The notes under the pieces were generated by a model that had not been told where the DNA came from, searched no databases, and saw only the letters and a list, made by a program, of their open reading frames with translations. From Romanomermis culicivorax (Eukaryota > Nematoda > Enoplea > Mermithida > Mermithidae), in the NCBI GenBank assembly GCA_963922205.1, contig CAWUHX010000287.1, forward strand, positions 293,528-357,527: 64,000 bases of DNA, given 5' to 3'. Below are positions 35,801-47,800 of this stretch, one piece after another. Numbering within the stretch: position 1 is the first letter of the stretch; every line of letters begins with the position of its first letter. The position numbers and the translations under genes were made by a program.

Positions 35801-38800
35801 TCTAAAAGCTGGGATTTAGTCAAAAATGGTTTTTTTGTTATTGCAAAATTGACTTTTTTTGAAAAAAAAAACACTTTACACTCCAATTTTAATCTAAAAA
35901 TTGTAAAGTTTACAACAGAAAAAAATTGAAAAATAATCCAAAAGCTGAGATTTAGTCAGAAAAAGATTTTTTTGTTATTGAAAAATTGACTTTTTTGAAA
36001 ATGAAAAACACTTTACACTCCAATTTTAATTTAAAAAATTGTAAAGTTTACAACAGAAAAAATTTGAAAAATAATCCAAAAGCTGAGATTTAATCAAAAA
36101 ATGATTTTTTGTCATTGCAAAATTGAATTTTTTTTGAAAATAAAAAACACTTTACACTCCAATTTTAATCTAAAAATTGTAAAGTTTACAACAGAAAAAT
36201 TTGAAAAATAATCTAAAAGCTGGGATTAAGTCAGAAAATGATTTTTTTGTTATTGCAAAATTGACTTTTTTTGGAAATAAAAAACACTTTACAGTCCAAT
36301 TTTAATCTGAAAATTGCAAAGTTTACAACAGAAAAAATTTGAAAAATAATCTAAAAGCTGGGATTTAGTCAAAAATGGTTTTTTTGTTATTGCAAAATTG
36401 ACTTTTTTTGAAAAAAAACACTTTACACTCCAATTTTAATCTAAAAATTGTAAAGTTTACAACAGAAAAAAATTGAAAAATAATCTAAAAGCTGGGATTT
36501 AGTCAAAAATGTTTTTTTTGTTATTGCAAAATTGACTTTTTTTGAAAAAAAACACTTTACACTCCAATTTTAATCTAAAAATTGTAAAGTTTACAACAGA
36601 AAAATTTGAAAAATAATCTAAAAGCTGGGATTAAGTCAGAAAATGATTTTTTTGTTATTGCAAAATTGACTTTTTTTGAAAATAAAAACCACTTTACAGT
36701 CCAATTTTAATCTAAAAATTGTAAAGTTTACAACAGAAAAATTTGAAAAATAATCTAAAAGCTGGGATTAAGTCAGAAAATGATTTTTTTGTTATTGCAA
36801 AATTGACTTTTTTTGAAAATAAAAAACACTTTACACTCCAATTTCAATCTAAAAATTGTAAAGTTTACAACAGAAAAAATTTGAAAAATATTCTAAAAGC
36901 TTGGATTTATACAGAAAATATTTTTTTTGTTATTGCAAAATTGAATTTTTTTGAAAATAAAAAACACTTTACACTCTAATTTCAATCTAAAAATTGTAAA
37001 GTTTGCAACAGAAAAAATTTGAAAAATAATCTAAAAGCTTGAATTTATACAGAAAATGATTTTTTTGTTATTGCAAAATTCACTTTTCTTGAAAGTAAAA
37101 ATAACTTTACACTCCAATTTTAATCTAAAAATTGTGAAGTTTACAACAGAAAAAATTTGAAAAATAATCTAAAAGCTTGGATTTATACTGAAAATAATTT
37201 TTTTGTCATTGCAAAATTGAATTTTTTTGAAAATAAAAAACACTTTACACTCCAATTTTAATCTAAAAATTGTGGAGTTTAAAATAAAAAAAATTATAAA
37301 AAATGTAGATTTTTGTAAAATTTTAAATTTTAAACTTACATGCTTAATAAATCGGCGTGATAATAAGAATCGGCCAATTTTTCTAAAAATGATCTCGATT
37401 CGAGAATAAACGTCGGTAGAACTACTTTCGATAAATCCATGCCCGGTCTGACCTTGAATTAAAAAAAAAAAATTTTAATTTTAAAAAATTAATTAATTAA
37501 AATTAATTAGAATTAATTTTTTTTTCCGAACCAAACCTGCTTCATTAGAGTCCAAATAAGGCTTTTATTTTCGTCGGCTACTTCTTCCGTTTGTTCCGAA
37601 TCGCCGAGCTATTGTTGTAGGAGGGAAGAAATTAAAATAAAAATTATGCAAATTAGTTTTCTTGGAAGAATGTCAATTTTTTCGTATATTTGAATTTTTA
37701 TTACTTTTTTCTATTTTCGCTTTTTGTTTTCTTCTTTTTTTGTTTCATTTTCTTTGTTTATAGATTTTTCTTTTTTCTTTCTTTTCTAGTTTTTTTCATT
37801 CTTTTTTTTGTTTTTTTTTCGTTTCTTACTTTTTGGTTTGTTTTTTCTAGTGTTTTTCTTTTCTATATTTGCCTTCTGATTCCATTTCTTTTTCTTTTTT
37901 TCCTTTTGTTTCTTTTCTATATTTCTTTCAGTCTCTTTTTTCCTTTTTATTTCTATTTTTTGTTCTTTTTCTCATCTTCTTACTTTCTCCTCTTTTTTTC
38001 TCTCTTTTACTTATATATTTCCTTTTTTCATTTTTGTCTTCTTTTTTTTATTATTTTTCCTTAGTTTTTTATTTTTCTTCCTCATCTTATATTTTCTGTT
38101 TTTTCTTCATTTCTTCTGCCGTTTTTTTCCTCTTTTTCTTTTTTTACTCCTTTTCATGTTTTTTCTTCTTTTCTTTTTACTCATTTTCACTCCTCTATTT
38201 TTTGCATTTCTTTTCATTATAATTTTTTCTCTCACTTCTTTTTTCTTTTCTTTTTGACATGTTTTTCTTTTTTTCCTTCTTCTTATTTCTAATATATTGT
38301 TGTTTTTTCTATATTTTTCTTTCTCTTTTTCTTTTCTTCTTTCTTTTTTAATTTACATTTATTATGTTTTTCGTTTTTTTCCATACTTCTTTTTTTCTTT
38401 CCATTATTTTCTCTTATATTTCATATTTTTTTATTTTTTTTCTCCTTTAATCTTGTTTTGCCAATTTTTCTCTCTTTATTTCTCTCTTTTTTTCTAGTTT
38501 TTCTCCTTTCTTTTTATTTTTTTTGTACTATTTTTGTTTTTTTATTCTCTTTTTTATATTTTTTGTTTTCCTTCTTTTCTTTATCTTTTTTTTCTCCTTT
38601 TTTCATTCTTTTTCTTTTATTTCTATTTTCTATTTTTTCTCTACTTTTATTCCTCTCATATGATTGTTCTTTTTTCATTTTTTGACTTTCTTTTTGTTTT
38701 TATCTATTTTTTTGTTTAATTCTCCACCTTTTTATTTTCTCTCGTTTGCTTTTATTATGTTTCCTTCTATTTTTTTCTTTTTTCTTTCTGTCATATCCTT

Positions 38801-41800
38801 GTTTACTTTTTTCTTTTCTCAGTATTCTTTTTATTTCTTTTCTTTTTCCATTCCTTTTTATTATGTTTTTTCTTTTTTATATCCTATTCTATTTTTAATT
38901 TCCTTTCTCTTGTATTATTTTTTCTTTTTTTCATTTACTTGCTTTTTCTTTCATTTTTTTATTCTTGATTTTTCTTTCCTCTATCATTTTTTCTTTGTAT
39001 TTCTTTTCTATCGTTGTATTTCTTTTTTCTTCTATTTTATTTTATTTTCTTTTTTTTCTGCTTTTTTTCGTCATTTTTCTTCTTCTTTCCATCTTTTTCT
39101 ATTTTTTTTCTAATATGTTTTTCTTTTTTCATATTTTTTCTTTTATTTTGTTTCACTTACATTATTTTTTCTGTTTTGATTTTTGCACTTTTTTTTGTTT
39201 TTCTTCAATATTCTTATTTCTTTATCTATCTTTTGCTGTATTCTTCTACTTTCTTCTCTTTTCTTTATTTGTTTTTATTTTGTTTTTTTGTTTCTTTTTT
39301 ATCTTATATTTTTTCTTCTCCTTTTTTTACTCATTTTTCTTTTGTTTTTCTTTTTTTACTTTCGCTACTTATTTTTCTTATGTTTTTTCATATTTTTCTA
39401 TTTTTTTAAATTTAAATTTTGAAAATTTATTTTTCTGACGTCATAAAAAACGCTTACCGCTCCGAATACTTCGGGCGGCGACGGTTCGTAGACGGTTTCG
39501 TCGTCGTCGGCGGCCGGCGACGATAATTCGTTTTCGCTATCGGATAATATATCGTCGCCGAAAGCTAAAAAAATTGAAATGTTGCTGCTGCTGACGTCAT
39601 TCGATTAAAAAACGTCATTTAATCAAATTTAATATTTGGAAAAAAAATTTGATTATTATAACTGAAAAATCTATAGTACGATTTTTTTTCGGATGTGACG
39701 CCACTTTTTCCTTCCTGACGTCATTTCTTTCTTTGTGACGTCATTTTATCCACTCTGACGTCATTTCTTTTTTTGTAACGTCATGTTTTTCCTTCCTGAC
39801 GTCATTTTTTTCTTTCTGACGTCATTTGTTCTTTCTGACTGACTTCTGCAATCGGAATCGAAATTTTTTGGAGATATGATCTGGAATACCACAAAAAACA
39901 AGATACAGTAAACCTCATGGAATCGGAATCGAAATTTTTTCCAAAAAAGATCCTGAAAATCATAAAATTTAGGATACAGTAGGTTTTCTGGAATCGGAAT
40001 CGAAATTTTTTCGGAACATGATCTTGAATGCCACTAAAACCGAAATACAGTACGCCTCCAGGAATTGGAATCGAAATTTTTTCGAAAACATGATCTTAAA
40101 AACCACAAGAACCAAGATACAGTAAGCCATCTGGAATCGGAATCGAAATTAAGATACAGTGAGCCTCCTGGAATCGGAATCAAAATTTTTCCAAAACATG
40201 ATCTTGAATATCACAAAATCTAGGATACAGTAAGCCTCCTGGAATCGGAATGGAAATTTTTTCGAAAACATGATCTTAAAAACCACAAGAACCAAGATAC
40301 AGTAAGCCATCTGGAATCGGAATTAAGATACAGTGAGCCTCCTGGAATCGGAATCGAAATTTTTCCAAAACATGATCTTGAATATCACAAAATCTAGGAT
40401 ACAGTAAGCCTCCTGGAATCGGAATCGAAATTTTTTCCAAAAAAGATCCTGAAAATCATAAAATTTAGGATACAGTAGGTTTTCTGGAATCGGAATCGAA
40501 ATTTTTTCGGAACATGATCTTGAATGCCACCAAAACCGAAATACAGTACGCCTCCAGGAATTGGAATCGAAATTTTTTCGAAACATGATCATGAATACCA
40601 TGAGAATCAAGATACAGTAAGCCTTCTGGAATCGGAATCGAAATTTTTCGGACCAAAAATATGGGGCTCAAAAATCCAAAAAATGCAAACAGGGTTCCTC
40701 TAATATGCAAATTTACTAAAATGACGTTCGGCTTCCGTATCGGATAATGGTTTTTTCGTCGACGACGTCATCAACAAATCCTGATCCAAAATTAACGATT
40801 GATTATCCGACGATGCGGCGTCTTCCGTCGGAAAATTGGCCGTCGACGACGCGGCCGGCGGCCTTTCATGGTTGGCGCCGATGTCGTTTTCGTTCGACGA
40901 ACAAGTCGAAACGCCCATCGACGATAGGCGGTTGACGTCGGCGGCGGCGGCGGCGTCGATTCGCGTTTTGGACGGCGTCGAATCGTCGACGGCGTCGTCG
41001 TTTCGTCGACGACGAGGAGCAACGGCCGCCGTCGACGTTTCTTGCAATTTGCTCATCGTGCGCATCAACAGACTGCTGCATTTCAAGGCCAATTCTAGAC
41101 CGTCCATCCAACAGCGTCCTGGCGAAAAAAAATTTTGATGAGCAAGTTAGTATATTCGCAAAAATTTGAATTGAAAATTTTGGTGTTTACTGTAGTAAAT
41201 TTTGAAATTCGAATATTTAATCGCTAATAACTCTATCAAAAATTGAGCTACAAAATTTTAAAATATATTTTTGGATAGATCTCAACCAGATCAATCGATT
41301 GATACCAAATTTGTGAAATTTTGAAACAAAAAATTTTCCATCGAAAATATGCAAATTTTCGAAAAAACATTGTAAATTCAAATTTTCTATCGCCCATAAC
41401 TCTATCAAAAATTGAGCGACAAAATTTTAAAATATATTTTTGGATAGATCTCAACCAGATCAATCGACTTATACCAAATTTGTAATATTTTGGAACAAAA
41501 AAATTTTGGATCAAAAATATGCAAATTTGCAAAAAACGTTACAGATTAAAATTTTCTATGGCTTATAACTCTATCAAGAATTGCGCTAAAAAACTTTTAA
41601 ATATATTTTTGCGTAGATCTCGACGAGATCTATCGATTTATACCAAATTTGTGAAATTTTGAAACAAAAAAATTTCCATCGAAAATATGCGAATTTTTAA
41701 AAAAGCATGTTAAATTCAAATCTTCTATCGCCCATAACTCTATCAAAAATTGAGCTACAAAATTTTAAAATATATTTTTGAATAGACCTCAACTAGATCA

Positions 41801-44800
41801 ATCGATTGATACCGAATTTGTAAAATTTTGAAACAAAAAATTTTCCATCGAAAATATGCAAATTTTCAAGAAAAGATTTTAAATTTAAATCTTTTATCGC
41901 CTATAACTCTATCAAAATTTGAGCTACCAAATTTTAAAATATATTTTTGGGTATACCTCGACGAGATCTATCGATCGATACCAAATTTGTAAAATTTTGA
42001 AATAAAAAAATTTTCCATAAAAAAATATGCAAAATTTGCTAAAAAACATTTTAAATTTAAATCTTTTATTGACTATAACTCTATCAAAAATTGAGCTACC
42101 AAATTTTAAAATATATTTTTGGGTATATCTCGACGAGATCTATCGATTTATACCAAATTTGTAACATTTTGGAACAAAAAAATTTTGGATCAAAAAAATG
42201 CAAATTTGCAAAAAAACATGGTAAATTCAAATTTTCTATCACCAATAACTCTATCAAATTTTGAGCTACAAAATTTTAAAATATAATTTTGGCTAGATCT
42301 CGACGAGATTTATCGATTTATACCAAGTTTGCAACATTTTGATGCAAAAAAATTTTCTATCAAAAATATGCAAATTTGCAACAAAAAAATTTTAAATTTA
42401 AGTCTTCTATCGGCCACAACTCTATCAAAAATTGAGCTACAAAATTTTAAAATATATTTTTGAATAGATCTTAACTAGATCAATCGTTTTACACCAAATT
42501 TGTAAAATTTGAAACAAAAAATTTTCCATCAGAAATATGCAAATTTGGAAAAAAACATTTTAAATTTAAATCTTTTATCGCCTATAACTCTATCAAAAAT
42601 TGAGCTAGAAAACTTTTAAATATATTTTTGGGTATATCTCGCCGAGATTTATCGATTGATACCAAATTTGTAACATTTTGGAAAAAAAACTTTCCTTCAA
42701 AAATCTGCAAATTTTCGAAAAAACACTAAATTTAAATCTTTTATCGGCCACAACTCTATCAAAAATTTAGCTACCAAATTTTAAAATATATTTTTGGCTA
42801 TATCTCGACGAGATTTATCGATTGATATCAAATTTGTAAAAATTTGAAGCAAAAAAATTTTAATCAAAAATATGCAAATTTCCAAGAAAAGATTTTAAAT
42901 TTAAATCTTTTATCGCCTATAACTCTATCAAAAATTGAGCTACAAAATTTTAAAATATATTTTTGGATAGATCTCAAGTAGATCTATCGATTGATGCTAA
43001 ATTCGTGAAATTTTGGAACAAAAAAATCCTGCATCAAAAATATGCAAATTTTCGAAAATTACTGTAGCTCGCGAGACAAAAAAAAAAATCCAACCTGCTT
43101 CTTCGCCGGCCGCGCGACAAATCAAATAGGAGCCGGGCAAAGGTTGAGTGACGGCGCCAAAATTTTCGCCCTGAGGCCCCCGCGTTGCCCATATCGATTG
43201 ATCCAAAGGGTGAAATAATTTGAAACAAAATCCATCGCGTTTCGACGGTCTTTCGATCAATTCGCACGTGCTCAATAAAACCGTACCGATCCAATATCCG
43301 TACTGATAAGGAAAAAATTAATAATTTGATATCAAATTAATTAATTATTTCATGATATCAATTTCATGACTATCATCAATTTCAGGAACATGATTCAAGA
43401 AATCATGAAAAAAATTTGATACAAAACAAATTAATTTAATGGTGAATTGCGCGATTATTATCGATTTTATGAACATGAATCCAGAATTCATGGAAAAAAT
43501 TTGATATCAAATCAATTGATTTCATGACTATCATCAATTTAATGAACATGATCCAAAAAATCATGAAAAAATTTGATATCAAATAAATTAATTTAATGAT
43601 CAACTGTATGATTATTATCGATTTAATGAACATGATGCAAGAATCCACCAAAGAAATTTGATATCAAATAATTTGATTTCATGATCAATTCCATGACTAT
43701 CACGCATTTCATGAACATGATCCAAGAATTCATGAAAAAATTTTGTCATCAAATCAATCAATTTCATGAACATGATACGTCAATTCATGGAAAGAATTGA
43801 TATCAAATCAATCAATTTCATGATATGAAATGCATGACTATCAATCAAAAATTTCATGAACATCAATTCATGAAAAAGATTTGATGCGAAATCAATTAAT
43901 TTCATGAATAATTCCATGAGCATTATTCAGAAAATCATGAAAAAACATGAAATCAAATCAATCAATTTCATGATCAGTTCCGTGTCTATTATCGAAATAA
44001 TGAACATGATATCAGAATTCATAGGGAAAAAATTGATATCAGATCAATTCTTCATAATTAATTCCATGAACATTATCAATTTCATGAACATGATATCAAA
44101 ATGTACATTAAAAAAGTTTGATATCAAATCAAATAATTTCATGATCAATTCCATGACTATCATCAATTTCATGAACATGAGTCAAAAATTTATCAAAAAA
44201 ATTTGACATCAAATACGTTAATTTCGTGAACATGATACTAGAATTCATTAAAAAAATTTGATATCAAATCAACCAATTTCATGATATCAATTCCATGAGC
44301 ATAATCCATGAAATCATGAAAAAATTGATATCAAATCAATCAATTTCATGATCAATTGCATGACTATTAATAATTTCACGAGCATGATACCAGATTTCAT
44401 GGAAAAAATGATATCAAATCAACCAATTTCATGATCAATTTCATGACTATCATCAATTTCATGAACATGATCCAAGAATTCATGAAAAAATTTTGTTATT
44501 AAATCAATCAATTTTATGAACATGATATTACAATTTATGGAGAAAATTGATATCAAATCTATCAATTTCATGACCAATTCCGTGACTTTAATCAACTTCA
44601 TGAACATGATCCAAGAATTCATGAAAAAATATGATATCAACTCAATGAGTTCCATGGCTACATTCGATTCCTTCTTCTAGCATTAAACACTAACTCATGA
44701 TCACGTGATTGGAATCGGAATCGAAATCATGAACCTAAATCGAAAAAATCAAAATATCAAGTGATTAGAATCGGAATCGAAATCATGAGTCAAGATCTGG

Positions 44801-47800
44801 GAAAAAAAAACTAAAAAATCGTGTGATGAGAATCGGAATCGAAATCACGACCTAAATAAAAAATGAAAAAATCGTGGGATCAGAATCGGGATCATGAGCC
44901 AGCGTTAAAAAAATCAAAAAATCATGAGATCAGAGCCGGAACTGAAATCATGAGCTCAAGTCTCAAAAAATTAAAAGATCGTTTGATCAGAATCGGAATC
45001 GAAATCATGAGCCTAAATTGGAAAAAAGTAAAAAATCATGTGATTAAAATCGGAATCGAAATCATGACCCTAAATAAAAAAAATGAAAAAATCATGTGAT
45101 AAGAATCGGAATCGAAGTCATGAGCTTATATGGAAAAGATGAAAAAAAATTTCGATTCGGATTCTGATAAATTGATTTTTCCATTTTTTTACTAGGGTGC
45201 ATGATTCCGAAATCACGTGATCAGAATCGGAATCGAAATCATGAGCCTAAGTCAAAAAATTTCAAGACTCACGTCATCAGAATCGGAATCGAAATCATGA
45301 GCCTGAGTCAAAAAAATTTTAAAACTCACATGATCAGAATCGGAAATAAAATCATGAACCCAAATCAAAAAAATGAAAATATCACGTGATTAGAATCGGA
45401 ATCGAAATTATCAGCCTAAATCGAAAAAAAGAAATTATCACGTGAGCAGATGGGGAATCGAAATCATGAGCTGAATTAGAAAAAAATGATGTGGTAAGAA
45501 TCGGTATCGAAATCACGAGCTAGAGTCAAGAAATTTTAAAAATCACTTGATAAGAATCGGAATCGAAATCATGAACCTAAATCGAAAAAAATCAAAATAT
45601 CAAGTGATTAGAATCGGAATCGAAATCATGAGTCAAAATCGGAAAAAAAAACTAAAAAATCGTGTGATGAGAATCGGAATCGAAATCACGACCTAAATAA
45701 AAAATGAAAAAATCGTGTGATCAGAATCGGGATCATGAGCCAGCGTTAAAAAAATCAAAAAATCATGAGATCAGAGCCGGAACTGAAATCATGAGCTCAA
45801 GTCTCAAAAAATTAAAAGATCGTTTGATCAGAATCGGAATCGAAATCATGAGCCTAAATTGGAAAAAAGTAAAAAATCATGTGATAAGAATCGGAATCGA
45901 AATCATGACCCTAAATAAAAAAAATGAAAAAATCATGTGATAAGAATCGGAATCGAAATCATGACCTTATATGGAAAAGATGAAAAAAAATTTCGATTCG
46001 GATTCTGATAAAGTGATTTTTCCATTTTTTTACTAGGGTGCATGATTCCGAAATCACGTGATCAGAATCGGAATCGAAATCACGAGCCTAAGTCAAAAAA
46101 TTTTAAGACTCACGTCATCAGAATCGGAATCGAAATCATGAACCTGAGTCAAAAAAATTTTAAAACTCACATGATCAGAATCGGAAATAAAATCATGAAC
46201 CCAAATCAAAAAAATGAAAATATCACGTGATTAGAATCGGAATCGAAATTATCAGCCTAAATCGAAAAAAAGAAATTATCACGTGAGCAGATGGGGAATC
46301 GAAATCATGAGCTGAATTAGAAAAAAATGATGTGGTAAGAATCGGTATCGAAATCACGAGCTAGAGTCAAGAAATTTTAAAAATCACTTGATAAGAATCG
46401 GAATCGAAATCATGATGCTTAGTAAAAAAAATCAAAAAAATTCCGTTATCAGAATCGGAATCATGAGCCTAAGAATAAGAAAATTAAAATATCACGTGAT
46501 CAGAATCGGATTTGAAATCATGAGCCTGAATACAAAAAATGAAGAAATCACGTCATAAGAATCGGAATCGAAATCATGATTCTAAGTAAAAAAATGAAGA
46601 AATTCCGTTATCAGAATCGGAATCGAAATCATGATTCTAAATAAAAAAAAAATGAAGAAATTCCGTTATCAGAATCGGAATCGAAATCATGATTCTAAGT
46701 AAAAAAAATGAAGAAATTTCGTTATCAGAATCGGAATCGAAATCATGATGCTTAGTAAAAAAATCAAAAAAATCCCGTTATCAGAATCGGAATCATGAGT
46801 CTGAGAATAAGAAAATTAAAATATCACGTGATCAGAATCGGAATCCGTATCATCAGCCTAAATAAAAAAACTAAAACATCACGTCATAAGAATCGAAATC
46901 ATGAGCCTAAATATAAAATCAAAATATCACGTGATCAGAACCGGAATCAAAATTAGGAATATAGAATGCTGAAAAATGATCACGTGATTTATCATGAAAA
47001 CGATGTAAATACCGGGAAAAGTGGGTCGCGTGATCACGTGATCAGATTCTGAATCATGAGCTTCTATTGAAAAAATAAAAAAATCACGTGATTAGAATCG
47101 GAATCGTAATCATGAATATAGAATGCTGAAAAATGATCACGTGATTTATTATGAAAAGGATGTCCATACCGAGAAAAGTGGCTCGTGATCACGTGACTAA
47201 GAATCGGAATCGGAATCCAAAAATCACGTGACCAAAAAAACCGACCCCCTATTTCGCCTTACCTTATGAGTTTTGGGTCCTTTATAAATTAGTAGTAAAC
47301 CCGGTTTGAGGACGCAATACATTTTCGTCCAAGTCCTCAACGTGCCGCGTATTTTCAACCAATCGGCCATCACGACGACCGTCGGGTCTTTGAACGTGCT
47401 GAACAATTCGCGGGCCACTCGACGCTTTTCGCTATGGTAACGTTCTTTTTTCATCTGAAATTTTTTTTTTAAATTTTAATTTAAAAAATTAAAATTTTAA
47501 AAAATATTTTTTAAAATTTTTAAATTTTAAAAATTGATACTGAAAATTTTTTACAATTTCAAAAATCGATAATCGAAATTTTCGAAAATTGATAAGAATA
47601 TCGGCTCCGGGACCGGGTCGAAAATTTTCAAAATATCGCGAATCCCGGTCCAAAATTTTACCAATATCGGGTTCGGGTTCAAAATTTTGAATCGGGTCCG
47701 GGCCCGGATCCAAAATTTTGAAAAATCGGGTCAAAAATCTTCAAAATATCGGGTCCAGGTGCAAAATTTTACCAATACCAGGTTCGGGTTCAAAATTTTG

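Noticed and set aside
40836-41138. + strand frames opposite ORP exon 4
   Set aside because: Shadow of the GC-rich exon; the - strand frame matches the ORP PH-domain end, the + strand frames match nothing.
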